From Gonatopus flavifemur (lineage: Eukaryota > Arthropoda > Insecta > Hymenoptera > Dryinidae), in the NCBI GenBank assembly GCA_018340375.1, contig JAFFJZ010000007.1, positions 186,001 to 250,000 of the forward strand: 64,000 bases of DNA. The letters are read 5' to 3'. The translations under genes and the position numbers were made by a program. Below, one piece after another: positions 1-11,832 of the stretch. The notes under the pieces were generated by a model. The model did not search any database, had not been told where the DNA came from, and was given only the letters and a program-made list of their open reading frames with translations. Within the stretch, counting starts at the first letter, position 1. Each line of letters opens with the position of its first letter.

Positions 1-224
1 TTAGAAGTATTGGTAGATACATAATTTGTATTCGATGTGTGAGTACAGTACACTCATATGATAAACCTCAGGAGTACTGATAGATGTTTAATCTGGACGA
101 TTATTCAAGGATTTGAAAGGAAGGGGGAGGAGGTTAGTCTCTCTTAAGAACGATTTTATGCAATACAGCGGAAAAACATCATGATTCTAATAACCATTCT
201 GATAACCGAGTCGAAATTTAAAGC

Positions 225-585
225 CTCCTCTCTCTCCCTACGTATGGTAGATCAGGGGATTTCCACCACTTTGAGGCAGTGATGCCAGATTTGAGACCGC
301 TTTTACCCTCTCCATCGACCGCTTCCCTTTTATCCCACCATGCGGAACAAGTCGGGCGAGCGAGAGAGTGATAGTACTGATAGTCACTCTTTCTCTGTCG
401 CTCGCGCGACTTATTCCGCATGGTGGGAGAAAGGAGAAGCGGTCAATGAGGTGAGTAAAAACGATCTCGGTCTCGAATCTGGCATCACTGCTTTAAGGGG
501 CAGAAAAGGAGTTATATCCTCCTCTTTTGCTGCTCAAAGTGGCAGGAATTTTCTAATCTTCCCTATGGAGGGGTAAGGAGGATCA
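225..585. repeat. older palindromic element carrying a later insertion
   Basis: Bases 227-276 and 533-583 are imperfect inverted copies (a CCTCCTCT...CCACTTTGAG arm on each side). The younger element at 277-490 sits inside at a CTTTGAGG site. No coding content is credible; the short frames across it are palindrome artefacts. Confidence 0.55.
277..490. mobile_element. hAT-like MITE, copy 1
   Basis: Non-autonomous hairpin element of 214 bp. It begins CAGTGATGCCAGA and ends with the inverted copy, and the whole body folds back. Flanks CTTTGAGG (269-276) and CTTTAAGG (491-498) look like an 8-bp target duplication with one mismatch. Eight-base duplications and CAGTG ends are typical of hAT elements, so assignment to hAT is inference. 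A second copy with the same ends is at 5200-5361. Confidence 0.6.
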
Positions 586-2112
586 CTTTCCGACTCGGAT
601 TCAGAAGTGTGATAAAGACCCATGATTCAGAATTGAGTAACTGATAATCATTCAAGCCCTTTCATCGTTCTTGAATCCATTGTTTTCATTCAAACTTATG
701 AATCGTCTAAAGTATGATTCTATGAACTGCGACATCAGTTTTTGTTTGATCTCATCCTGTCCCATAGGACTGACTTGATTAAAGGTATGAGCATTATGAA
801 GGATTCTAATCATTTGCATGAATAACAGTACCATACAAATGGATGGGAATAATCGACACCAGCATCTTAATTAAGATATCTTTGGGATACATCTCAAAGA
901 TCTATTTTAGATATCTCAAACTTACGAAGTCAAAATATTTTCTATCAGAAAATTTTTGAGGAAATTCTGTTCTGAATTTCTGGTCTTGTATGGCATTAAA
1001 TGAAGTATTGGATTCATTCCTCGGAAATTCCAGACCTCCCCATGGAATGAATCTCTAAGAGTTTTACGCAAACGGAAAATTTTACCAGTTGTATAACGTC
1101 CCGACTAGAAATTTACCCCATGGACCAGATCAGGTCAACTTTGATCCAGCCCAGGTCCTAGTAAGGCAACCTCGTCAGGACTTGACAAGTCATGTCACGC
1201 TTTACTAATATCAGGACCTTATGAGGCAAGACTAATGAGGATTTGATGCGGAATCCCATATCAAAACTTCCAGAATAAATTGAAATTAGGATATGAACAG
1301 GAAATCCACAACCCAAAAATTTTGTATTCGGCATGGAGAGATCTAACTTGAAAGATATGCACAGTTGACATTTGTTCAGCAATATTTTTCTAATTTAGGG
1401 GAAATTTATTTCACCAAGGAGTATACAATCTGAAATTAAGACATTATTGCATTCACTTTATTGAACTATACTTTATAAACATATATGTTCATAATCTCAG
1501 GATAACCTAACAAGGTCTTGATGAGATTACAGCGAGGAAAACCTATTTCAACCCTCTAGGATAATTCAAGGGAAACCTAATTAGGATCAAATGGGCTCAT
1601 CCCTACATGGGCCATCCACATCTAATCCTGATTAGGATTTCAGGAGGTATACCGTATTTCGGATGACCTTGTTAGGTCCTCACCATATGTCAGGTTAACC
1701 CTATGATAATTCCCAGTCGGGGTTATGATAATAAGTGATAACAAGCCACATCACCATATGGCGCGTTAGATCAAACTGTTGAGACTGGGATCATAAGGCA
1801 GGCCATAGGTTAAGTAGGCAGGTTCGAATCCCTTCCATGGAATAAGAATTTCTTAGACAGGACAAGCATACCTCAAATACTGACCGACAGGGAGTACAGT
1901 GAAATTCTGGAAAGAATCTTTCTTTTGTATGTTGATTAAGAATGATTGTTTACAGCATCTTGAATATTTCGGAAAAGGATCTTAAACGTATCTTGGAGAT
2001 ATCTTTATAGGGGTGCATGAAAAGTTTTTCAATGAAACTTTTTGATCGTCCCCTTTTTCTTAATAACTTTCTTCGTGTTCTGCATCATTTCATTTCTGTA
2101 GAAGCGCCTCTT
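586..2112. other. AT-rich non-coding stretch
   Basis: No convincing reading frame, RNA gene or long inverted repeat was seen. The small frames (such as 1158-1382 minus) have no family motif. A tRNA-like fragment is annotated separately at 1740-1850. Confidence 0.5.
1740..1850 (+). repeat. degenerate tRNA-like SINE fragment
   Basis: Contains a B-box-like GGTTCGAATCC near 1820, preceded by a CCATAGGTTAAGTAGG stretch resembling the other SINE-like copies at 4612, 14147 and 33635. The A box is not clear in this copy. Confidence 0.35.
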
Positions 2113-2345
2113 CCAGGGGGCCTAAACTCAAATGTAAAGTTTGAAGGAGCGTTTGTGGCGCCGCCCAAGTTAAGGAAACCTGAACTACGTCACACGCATT
2201 TACTGACACTACTGAAAGACCAATAATAACAATTTTTGAATTCGCGTGAGTATACACGTATGGAATAGTTCAAGTGTCCTTAACTTGGACGGCGCCGCAA
2301 ACGCTTTTTTGAATTTTTGATCTGAGATTTTGCCCCCTGCGTCCT
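2113..2345. repeat. foldback element with GGCGCCG arms
   Basis: Inverted arms at about 2113-2184 and 2268-2343 share a GCGTTTG(T/C)GGCGCCG core and the adjacent CAAGTTAAGGA. The GC-rich arms contrast with the AT-rich flanks. The 69-residue frame across the left arm is not a gene. Confidence 0.55.
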
Positions 2346-3010
2346 TCTAACCAGTTTGTTGTTTCATCTGTGCGAGGTCTTTTATTTTTCTTCCCATTCT
2401 GTTGATCTTCTTTGGGTATTTTTTTTTCAGGCGTGTCTCTCAAAATGACTCTTTTCCGAGTTCTGGTAGGTCGTTGTGTTCCTGGAGGGGCTTTTTGTGG
2501 TAATTGGATTGGTTCTGGATTGAAAACTGTTGGGGAGCAATGGAGAATAACATACGGAGTGATGTTCAGAATTAACGATTTGTTAGAGATCCCATATAAA
2601 GATTGACGATCGATTTATCGTTGGTACAAAGTCGAATGGTGTACTTCTACCATCGGTAAACAGTCCGCAAAGAGTCGGAATGATAACACCAATTTACTCT
2701 CATCCAATACTTGAAATTCCGTCGCTGAGTCGGTTACCAGGATTGTTCCGACTGTAGTATCCACACGGAAAAAAAGGACTTAGGCATATGAGCTATTTTT
2801 GCGTAGTTGTATAAGAGATAGTTGTGATAATAAATCAAATATCTGTCTGAAATAGTTCGTGAGTTCTCACAACTATTTCTAATATTTGTCATAAGTGAAT
2901 TATATAGTTGTGAAAAAAGAGCTGATCGAATAAGAGAAATAGCTACCTGATCTACTTTACTTTGAGATAGTTCGTGGAGCTACTTCCCATTGCTCCCATC
3001 GTTACGCACG
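2346..3010. other. non-coding; possible host element of the mariner
   Basis: No gene was seen. A CACGGAAAAA end near 2764 and a matching TTTCTCCGTG end near 5128 could be the ends of an older MITE-type element that received the mariner at 3013-4306. Repeated AGTTGT/ACAACT words occur on both sides. This is only suggestive. Confidence 0.3.
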
Positions 3011-3012
3011 TA

Positions 3013-4306
3013 CGAGGGTGGATTGATAAGTTTCCGGCCTGACCAAGAGATGGCGCCACTAGGCCTACCTTGAGGTGGCGTTCTATAGTACCATCCTTAG
3101 ATAGCTTGTAGCTATAGTTTCAGTCCGATCGCCATGTTAGTTTAGTTTTGAAAGCACGTTGACCAAGACGCCTCTGTGTTTTTCGTAAAAATGGAAAAGC
3201 TGGAAAATCGTGCTGTCATCAAATACTTTTATTTCAAGGGGTTAACGCCGAAGGAAATTAAAGAAGAGATGGACTCAACACTGGGGACATCCTCCCCATC
3301 ATATTCAACCGTTAAGCAGTGGGTTTCCGAGTTTAAAAAGGGTCGTGTGAGCACCTCTGATGAGCCTCGCTCAGGACGCCCCATTGAGGTCACAACTCCA
3401 GATATGATCGAAAAAATCCATCAAATAGTGCTGAAAGATCGCAGATTAAAAGTTCGTCAGATAGCTGAGACCTGTAAGATGTCATATGAACGTGTACAAA
3501 ATATTTTGCACCAACATTTGTATATGGAAAAGCTCTGTGCAAGATGGGTGCCGCGTTTGCTAACAGTCGACCAAAAATTGATTCGAAAGAACATTTCTAC
3601 CGCCAATTTGGCGTTGTATAAGCATAATCCAAGCGAATTTTTGCGTCGATTCGTAACCGTTGACGAAACTTGGGTCCACCACTACACTCCTGAAACCAAA
3701 GAACAGTCTAAACAGTGGATTGGACCAGGGGAACCAACTCCAAAGAAGGCAAAAACAATTTTTTCGGCGAACAAGGTTATGGCTACTGTTTTTTGGGATG
3801 CAAGAGGTATTATATACATTGATTACCTTGAAAAGGGTAAAACTATCACTGGTCAATACTACGCAGACTTATTGCAACGTTTGAGCCACGAAGTGAAAAT
3901 TAAACGACCTCATCTGGCGAAGAAAAAAATCTTGTTTCATCACGATAACGCACCAACGCACACGTCAATCGTTGCGATGGCTAGAATCAACGATCTGAAG
4001 TTTGAATTAATGCCGCACCCTCCCTACTCTCCAGACCTAGCCTCGAGTGACTATTATCTGTTTCCTCACCTCAAAAAATGGCTTGGCGGTAAGAGATTTG
4101 CGGACAATGAAGAAGTAATCGAAGCTGTAAATGGGTATTTTGAGGAGCTTGACGGATCAGTCTATAGAGATGGCATTACTAGACTAGAACACCGCTATGA
4201 GAAATGTATCAGCCTTGGAGGAGATTATGTTGAGAAATAAAAAAAAAAAAATTCTTAAAAACGTTGTTTTTCTTGGTCAGGCCGGAAACTTATCAATCCA
4301 CCCTCG
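3013..4306 (+). mobile_element. complete mariner element
   Basis: A 1294-bp mariner flanked by TA at 3011-3012 and 4307-4308. The TIRs (3013-3048 and 4271-4306, starting CGAGGGTGGATTGATAAG) are identical over all 36 bp. The single reading frame between them is full length. Size, TA target site and TIR length are those of autonomous mariner elements. Perfect TIRs plus an open transposase suggest recent insertion, and possibly activity, in contrast to the worn copy at 59298-60582. Confidence 0.95.
3191..4240 (+). CDS. mariner transposase (DD34D)
   Basis: DDE/D cut-and-paste transposase of the Tc1/mariner superfamily that binds the TIRs and moves the element by nuclear TA-targeted insertion. 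The ATG at 3191 gives 349 residues, the usual mariner length; an upstream in-frame GTG is not used here. The N-terminal half holds the paired helix-turn-helix DNA-binding region. The linker motif appears as WVPRLL (usual WVPHEL). Catalytic residues are visible in TVDETW (D158), HHDNAP (D252) and the YSPDLASSDY block (D287), with 34 residues between the last two. There are no stops or frameshifts. A poly-A run follows the stop directly. Subfamily was not assigned. Confidence 0.95.
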   Translation: MEKLENRAVIKYFYFKGLTPKEIKEEMDSTLGTSSPSYSTVKQWVSEFKKGRVSTSDEPRSGRPIEVTTPDMIEKIHQIVLKDRRLKVRQIAETCKMSYERVQNILHQHLYMEKLCARWVPRLLTVDQKLIRKNISTANLALYKHNPSEFLRRFVTVDETWVHHYTPETKEQSKQWIGPGEPTPKKAKTIFSANKVMATVFWDARGIIYIDYLEKGKTITGQYYADLLQRLSHEVKIKRPHLAKKKILFHHDNAPTHTSIVAMARINDLKFELMPHPPYSPDLASSDYYLFPHLKKWLGGKRFADNEEVIEAVNGYFEELDGSVYRDGITRLEHRYEKCISLGGDYVEK

Positions 4307-4308
4307 TA

Positions 4309-5199
4309 GTTCCTGCAGCAATGTGAATTTTGTTGAAAACAATCGAAACGCGGTGAACTCTCGCGTTATTCATTGAGGTTACCTGTCGTGGTTACCGTAT
4401 ATATATTTCATTTTATAATATTTCCAATACATATTCGTGTCAAATTACTAATTTTCAAAAACCTCGTATGTCCAATTTTATTTTCGGAATTAAATGACTG
4501 ATCATTTGTAGAATGATAAATCCTCTTTATGTATACTCTGAGTATATGAAAATACACAATCAAAACGATTAAAACATATCTAAGGCTTTTTTTACGATAT
4601 AATCAGCGTTGTCGGTTTAGCTGCGATCATTAAGGCATAGGTTAGGTAGATTTAGGTATAGCGTATAGGTAGGTTATGACAGGGGTTCGAAACCCGAGGT
4701 AAGTTAACATTTGAACTTGAATGTTTCAACCACCTCCTCCCAAATCTATATGCATTGAACAAATATCACAATCGAAAATAAATTTTTTTTTCGAAATTTA
4801 CAATTAAATGTTGCAAAGAGTCGACGAGCACGTGCAGAAATAATAGAAGATCTTAACCTTAAACATCAAAACCGGCACTGAAAATTTCTCTTCTCAATTA
4901 ATAAAATAGTTCATTGGCCTACATATCTCGTCATGCTTGATATTTTATGTAGATCCTGCATCTTAGAAAAGTAGTTGTAACAACTACTCGAGTTGATATC
5001 CTGACAATCTGGGGTACATCTAACAAAAGTACCTGCCACAACTATTTTCGTAGCTGGTCGAAAATCGTCTACGTAAAGTAGTTGGAGCAGCTAATTATTA
5101 GTTGGGAGAACTATTTTTTTTTCTCCGTGCAACTCTCGATATCGGGCGGTGGCATTGATTGAAAGAAAGACTGGTAACCGTACTTTGAACCAGTACAAC
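4309..5199. other. non-coding stretch after the mariner
   Basis: Holds a tRNA-like SINE copy (4612-4696, annotated separately) and AT-rich sequence with ACAACTAC words near 4975-5100 that may belong to an older element split by the mariner. No gene was seen. Confidence 0.4.
4612..4696 (+). repeat. tRNA-like SINE remnant
   Basis: Shows CGGTTTAGCTGCG (A-box-like), AAGGCATAGGTTAGGTAG, and GGTTCGAAACCCG (B-box-like). The same order occurs at 14147-14221 and, inverted, at 33635-33722. Box spacing is longer than in a true tRNA, so this is a repeat and not a tRNA gene. Confidence 0.45.
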
Positions 5200-5361
5200 A
5201 GTGATGCCAGAATGGAAGGCGAGGACCGTCGAGGCTGCCCCCCTACAGTACATTTTCCCTGCGGTCCTTTCCTGGTACGCACACGATCAAATTTTGTATA
5301 CGTTTGTGTAACGGAGACAGAGTAGCCTCGATGGTCCTCGCCCTCCATTCTGGCATCACTG
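5200..5361. mobile_element. hAT-like MITE, copy 2
   Basis: Begins CAGTGATGCCAGAATGG and ends with its inverted copy. The inner arm (GGCGAGGACC...) is also inverted, so nearly the whole 162 bp folds back. Ends match the element at 277-490. Flanks CAGTACAA and TGGTACGA are at best a worn 8-bp duplication. Confidence 0.6.
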
Positions 5362-5641
5362 TGGTACGATCGATCGGCAACAGTCATTTTTCACGCATTG
5401 TTTGACATCAAAACAGGTCAGTTCAACTGAAAATTATGTACAGACTTCTTTGATATTCGCTCGTTGGAGTCAACTTATAATCAGACTCCTTCGTGGAATC
5501 AGGCATTATAGATCTAGATTCCAATGTTGTTCTGATAAATTCATCTCTCGATTTGAACCCGCATACTTTGAGCGAAGCTTCCGTCACTAATTTAACGCAC
5601 CGCTCGACGGCTTGCGTATGGCGGGGGTATTCTTTTATTTT
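5362..5641. other. non-coding
   Basis: Nothing recognisable on either strand. Confidence 0.4.
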
Positions 5642-6698
5642 CTAGTTCGGTATATTACCTGAATTTAAAACGGAGTGAATTTCATCATCTGTAACTCTCC
5701 GAAGGGAAGGTGGAGATGATAATTTTGTCAGGTTCCAATCTATCATTTCTGAATAATGTAAAGCATTAGAATTCAAAGTAGGAGTGATAAGGTTTCTGAT
5801 ATTTTGACCTTCCGAAACACACTGCCTGGCTTCCAATACTTTGCTCAATCCTAACTCTCTCACATTTCTCCTCTCATCGAAGATCATAGCCAACAGTAAA
5901 TTTTCAGGATGGGCAAACAACCAGTTTCGTTCGATTACAGGGGACACTGTTTTTTTCAGATCATCATCACACATACATATAGTCGAAGGACTCTATTAGC
6001 ACAAGTGAGGCACCTGGCGTGTGAGATCGGGTCGGGGTCACAATTTAATAACTCATTTGGAACGTTGCCATTTTTAACTGCTTGACTCATGTCAAAAAGA
6101 TATTCTTGGTTTTTGCTCAACAGTTTTCTGTTCACTACTGGGATGTCACAATCAGTTGGTTGGAAATCTACTACTGGGAGTTTCTCACAACCCTTGGGAC
6201 TTTTCCCAATTGGTCCACTAAATGATTTTGGGCCAGTTGTTTCCCCATCCAAATATTGAAAGAGATGACGGAAAGGTAACTCAATAAAATGGAGTAAACA
6301 AACAACCGGCGCCCGATATCGAGAGTTGGCTACCAGAGTCGAGACAATCTTGGTAACCAACTCAGCGACACAGTTATCATTATTGGACGAAAGTCAATTG
6401 GCGTTATCATTCCGACTCTGTTCCAAAGGTCGAAGTGTGGCATCTGACGTCGGACCAACGTCAAACTGATCGTCAATTCCCACGTGGGTAGTTTTTTATT
6501 CAATTGGAAGACGTAATGAGAAGAAAACAAGACAAACACACCAAGAATAATGATAACGCGGTTGAATGCTTTGATCACCACGTGGTGAACATATGCACTT
6601 GAAATCTTCGATGTCGCTGAGCATATGGAGCTAAATGTATTATGACCGGTTTTCAATCGTACACACAGACACGAATCGATGATTTCTTTCATTTTCAC
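5642..6698 (-). pseudogene. degenerate TE-encoded reading frame (FSGPIGK family)
   Basis: Three minus-strand frames (6698-6330, 6360-5956, 5974-5642) together look like one broken protein. Readable blocks include LDGETTGPKSFSGPIGK, ARCLTCANRVLRLYV, and HPENLLLAMI followed by RRNVRELGLSKVLEARQ. I recall such blocks from multi-copy uncharacterised arthropod proteins found among transposons, but I cannot name a superfamily. The frame shifts near 6330-6360 and again at 5956-5974. At the second break the text jumps from the VLRLYV block to the HPEN block, which suggests an internal deletion. Function is unknown. Confidence 0.55.
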
Positions 6699-8689
6699 TC
6701 ATTGATTTTGACATTCAACTACTCGTAATCGTGAGTTAATCATCGTTTGTCACGAGACCAAAGCAAGCATTCAAAAATCAAAACGCGAAGACTTCTCACC
6801 TCTCGTTACCGATAACTTCCCTATATCAGCCCACACAGAACGACTTCCCGCCGTGCACACAAATATTCCGCATTCTTTTGGATCTTTCGTCACGCAAAAA
6901 TGCTCCATAAGTTAACTCAATTGGCTAGTGTCCTCTTATTAGGCCTGACTAATTATGAGCTTTGACACTTTTTTTCACCATAGGCCCATGAAAAAAAAAA
7001 TGAATCAAAAATAAATTGGCGAAAATGTGAATTAGGATTTCGGTAAAAAAGTTTTCCCTGTCCATTTCCATAAATTTGTGGAATTTCCATACTTCTCCCG
7101 GTTTTTGAGAAAAACATAGGCAAAAAAATGAGTAAATTTTGCAAAGATGAGAAAAACTTTCCTGAAAGTTGGGTCAAGAGTAGCAGTCACCTCGAAGATT
7201 GAATCCAACTATTGACAATGCCTAATGCAATTTCAATCTATTTTATTGAGTCCATATTTGGCCAAGGATTCGCGATAGCTCACCTTAGGTTTGGATGAAT
7301 GCTGATACAAAGTAAAAAATGACGAGATTTACCCAGACACCACAACAGTTCAGAAAGAGTTCATAATGAATTCTTTTGGAAGTGCAAGAATTCAAACTGA
7401 ACGCATTAGGAACTCTTTATGAACTGTTGTGCTATATGGGTTTCCACGTAATTTATGACGTCAAACATCACGTCAAATCTCAAAGCTCCAAATGGCATGA
7501 AAAATTATGTTGTAAATCATGTAACTTTTCGCCTCATTTTTATTACAATTTCTTGAATTTCAATGAATGAAGTGTTGGACAGCTACTAGGGATCGAGTGC
7601 AGTGATACGTCGAAATCACGTGAAAAATAATGTGAAACATTATACCAAAATTGAGGCCTTAAATGGCGTATTATTTCACGTCATTTTCAATGTGATCTCG
7701 ATGTACTACTGCATCGATTCTTATCAGATGTACAATAATTCATTTATTGAAAATTCATTTGTTAATAAATTCTCTCAATAATGGCGTGAATAATCACGTG
7801 ATTCACCACGTGATCTGTATGTTACTGAAGGTTGAATTATGTGTTGAGATGAATTAGTAATCGAATAACTGAATAATCAACTATCAAAGACCCTAATCTT
7901 ACAATATTTTCTTTGAGCGATGTTTTCAGTTCCACAAAGTTAATTTAAGGACTTAGATAATCACGATTCAATAATTTTTGTGGGTTTAGATTTCCGTTTC
8001 ATTTCTGTAAACGATTCAAACCAACTTCAGCAACATTAATTCTTTATGTCATTTGGATTGAAATTTTTCATGAATTCAACTGAAAATTCCATGTTATTCC
8101 ATAATTTCTCGAATTATGAGATTTTTCATATCATTCTACAGTAAATTTCCGGACAAGTGCGGAGAATTCCTAACGCAAGTATGTGTTAATTACTTCACAT
8201 AACTTGATAGGAATTTGCCCATACACATTTTTCACAGTGTACCACGTAATTTTCCATGTTATTTTCGAAGGGAGTTTCAACGTCATAACTTACGTCAAAA
8301 ATAACGACGTGTTTTTCTTCAGGGAAGCCAACCCCGAATTGACAAAACCACTTTATTAATGAACAAAATTGATACAGCATTTGGTCGTGTACGTATCAAT
8401 ATTGACTCAACATGGACTGTTAAGACTAGGTATTCAGCTTTGTACCAAATTATATTCTATCGATACATTTGGATTGATATCAAACCAATTTTGAACGCTG
8501 AGTTCCCCAGTAGCATCAAAATTTTTTATATATACTTTGCATGTTTATAGTAGATCTCAAAATACTTTTAACGTTCTAGTACATACAGCCCGTTCGCCTG
8601 TTACTCAGGTATGATGTTTCATGTTCATAGAAACCATCAATCGCGAGGCTTACCATGTAAATACTTTCATATAACACTCATTTTATGCA
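6699..8689. other. AT-rich non-coding stretch
   Basis: No gene was seen. Short inverted pairs occur, for example CACAACAGTTC near 7340 against GAACTGTTGTG near 7420, and repeated CACGTAAT/GACGTCA words at 7445-7480 and 8240-8310 hint at an old repeat. The small frames carry no motifs. Confidence 0.45.
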
Positions 8690-8897
8690 CTGGGAGAAAT
8701 TTATAGGTGAATTTACTATGACATTACTATATAGGGAATGGGGGAAAATACTGACTTCTGATGAAATTTACTATGGCATAACAATAGAAACCTGATCAAA
8801 TTTACAATGTTTTATAGTAAATTTCATTAGGAGTCAGTATATTCCCCCATTCCTATAATTCCATAGTTAATTCAACTATAAATGTCTGTCAGTGTAT
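8690..8897. mobile_element. MITE with CACTGGGAGAAA ends
   Basis: Ends CACTGGGAGAAATTTATAG and CTATAAATGTCTGTCAGTG are inverted. Inside, a GGGGGAAAATACTGACT / AGTCAGTATATTCCCCC pair forms a second stem. Same end type as several CACTGAGAAA or CACGGAGAAA elements in the window. Confidence 0.5.
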
Positions 8898-10514
8898 CAA
8901 AACAATTCATATTATTAAATTATCGAAAATGCGATGAAGTAATGTTCATCGAGCGAGCTCGTTGGATAATAATGATAATTGACTTTCCAGTGTACGATCA
9001 TAGATTAGCAAATGATTGCAGCTTAGTACACTTTAAATGAATCATTCTTCAACGCAATTAATATACGTACTGATTCTGAAGTGGTATTTTATGATATATA
9101 TAAATGCCGAAGTGAGAGGCAACCGCATAAGTTACTTCTAACTATGATGTAGAGGAATTCTCAGAGAGTTTGTAGCACCTATAATTATAACAGGTATCCG
9201 ATTGATGGAAATTACACAGGGGTGGAGGACGGAGAATGGAGACTTGTCAAACACCATAGGCGAAGCAAGGGTAGAATCAGTTTGATGATCGAGGGGGTCA
9301 AAAGGAACAAGCGCTAATTACGGACTATGGTCATACTCAATGTTTATGAAACAAGACTTCTAAAAAGTATGCAAGAGTTCTTGAAATGTACACTGAAAAA
9401 AATCGGACGTAGATGCTACAACTATGTTCACAGAGTGAAATGAATTTTAGTTCTGTCAACTATAATCTTCGTTCAATGAACTGTATTCACAGTTGTTTTT
9501 GATAAAAAAAACACACGGTTGATTGAAATTTACATTTATTGCCTGCTAAGGCGACAACGAAGTATTGGAGGCATAATGACAACAAAATAAAGTTACACTA
9601 TTCATTAAAAATATAGTTATGTTGAATATGAGAAAATTAGTCGTGAGAAATGAGATTTTCAGATTTCCAAAATTTATGTCGTGTTTGAAAATATTATCTT
9701 CATGGGAATTGTTCATCAATACATGAAAAATGAAACGTACATATTGAGTACATATTGGGATGCATGCTCATATTACGCACGGAAGATGCCGATGGAAATG
9801 CTATTTTGTGATTTGGAAAATACAAGGAGTTGCAAAAAAGATGTGCAAGATAAATATTTTCTGTATGAACTTTTCTCACCAAAAATACCAAAAGTGAGAA
9901 AATAGCTTGTACCTTTAGGATGATGAGATTTTTTTATCATTTCATGACTCTCCAAACAAACATATGGAATCATGACGTTGTGGGAAGTGATTCTTATAGA
10001 AAATCAACATGCATTTCTTTCGGTTGAGAAATTCGAAAAGTATATTTCATCAATATCACACAAATGTGCAATTTGAATGCCTGGAGTTGGATATACTGTT
10101 GCTAATTTCACATATATTAGGACCTTGAATAAGTTCTCGCTGTTTCATCACAGATGGCACTGACAGTACTCCGTGCTTGAAATTTCGAATGGTAACGCAC
10201 TTGCAAGGAAGTACTGTATCGAACCTGAAATTTCAGTGTATGATAGTTCACTTTAGTGCAAACAGAGTAATTGTTTATTAGTTTTGAAAATGTCTACTTT
10301 TGTGCCAACTAAAGTGTATTTGCGGGAAATTTTATTGCACTTATTATTGAAGAGGATTTTTCATCTTTAGATTCATGCTGATCTTAATAAAAGACAATTC
10401 CAGTGCCTTCAACCCAATCTTCTAGACATACGGCCAGGTGGAATTCGTCCTTGTTTAGAATGGTTCATCATTTCCAGGAAGATTGATACTGAAGGAGAGG
10501 AATTTTTGATGACT
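8898..10514. other. non-coding stretch
   Basis: No gene was seen. The overlapping small frames on both strands at 9681-9973 have no recognisable domain and look like chance. Confidence 0.45.
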
Positions 10515-10866
10515 TCCCGAGAAAAAATGATTCAGATCTAATTAGATCTAATGGATTAGATCTCCTTAGATCTGAAAAATGGAAAAATTCATGCTCTGTG
10601 GGCCGATTTAGATCTATTTAGATCTACGGAGATCTAATTGATTTTTTTCGAAAATATGTAGTTCTTAAAAACCATCTAAAAGTGAAGAAAATGGGCAGTA
10701 GATGCACGCAAATTTCGATTAATTAATATTAAATTTTTTTGTGATTTAGATCTATGTAGATCTAACCAGATCTGTCTAGATCTAAATAGATCTACATTTT
10801 CCATTTTTTAGATCTAACGAGATCTAATTAGATCCACTTAGATCTAAATCATTTTTTTTCGGGTTG
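10515..10866. mobile_element. MITE built of AGATCT palindromes
   Basis: Terminal inverted sequence CCCGAGAAAAAATGATT / AATCATTTTTTTTCGGG encloses two clusters of the palindrome AGATCT, seven in the left third and eight in the right, plus one AGATCC variant. Adjacent copies are mostly spaced about 10-12 bp apart. A spacer without the motif (10640-10745) separates the clusters. There is no coding content. Confidence 0.6.
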
Positions 10867-11730
10867 TCTGAATCATCTGATGGTTGGTGATTGACAACTA
10901 CACTGGGAACAAAAAATCTTCAATTAAGAAAATGTTGGATGGACAGAGTCCAATCTGATATTTTCATGAGTCAAAGGAACTTTCAAACGGAGAAAACATT
11001 TACTCAGTTAAAACCTATATGGCGTGATATGGAGAAAATTTTCTTACACGGAGTACATATTTTCTTTGAATGAGAAAAAAATATTTATTCTCAGACCAAG
11101 AAAATGTTCTTAGGAATAAGCTAATTTTTCTCTCAGTGTATCAAATTCAATGCTTCGAAATTTGGAATATGAGTACGGTTTTAGTATTGATTATCAGGTC
11201 CAAATCCGACTGCATTCGTACTCTAGTTCTGTTTATACAACTTTTGTACCGACATTCAATATGAAGCTTTGTAATTTTGTTCAAAGTGCTTAACCCAAAG
11301 TCAAAGCGGTTAATTTAAAATCATGACATCAGTTCAAGAAGTAGGAAATCAGGTTAATAAATTGCATAAGCTGGCCCAGATATACACTGTTAAAAATTTC
11401 TTGAATTTTAATGCACTCTTAATGTACCAGTGTACATGAAATTTCAACTTGAAGGTACATGAAATGATATTCAAGTATTATTACATTAATTTTCAAATCA
11501 TGTGGAATTGAATTACAATTTCAAGTATCAGTACATTAAAAATTAACTTGGGCTAAATCGATAGAGATTTGAGAAAATAACATAACCATCAATAATGTTT
11601 GAAATTGAGTGAATAAATTGAATAATTATAATCTTTTTGTGATTATAAATTTTGAAATTATGATTCTCAATCGCATAAGGTTACACTCTACGAGTCTTGT
11701 CGTTGAGAGTGCTTGAACGACAGTGAACCC
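10867..11730. other. non-coding; old MITE pieces
   Basis: Contains a CACTGTTAAAAATTTC end near 11385 and GTACATGAAATTTCAA words similar to 21080-21260, which suggests a worn MITE. No gene was seen. Confidence 0.4.
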
Positions 11731-11832
11731 CAACAGAACCTAAAATTTGTGTACGTCCAGGAAACCTCCGAAGGACGCCCGAGAAACGTATTTGGGCGTT
11801 TCCTGGACGTACACAAATTTGAGGTTCTGTTG
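11731..11832. repeat. hairpin with about 45-bp arms
   Basis: CAACAGAACCT...TTTGTGTACGTCCAGGAAAC is repeated in inverse orientation after a short loop, ending at GAGGTTCTGTTG. Compact stem-loop, probably a small MITE. Confidence 0.6.

Noticed and set aside
1815..1840. True tRNA gene at GGTTCGAATCC
   Set aside because: No matching acceptor stem or anticodon arm can be laid out; spacing fits a SINE remnant.
9681..9973. Overlapping small frames on both strands
   Set aside because: No motif, no splice support, biased only by AT content.
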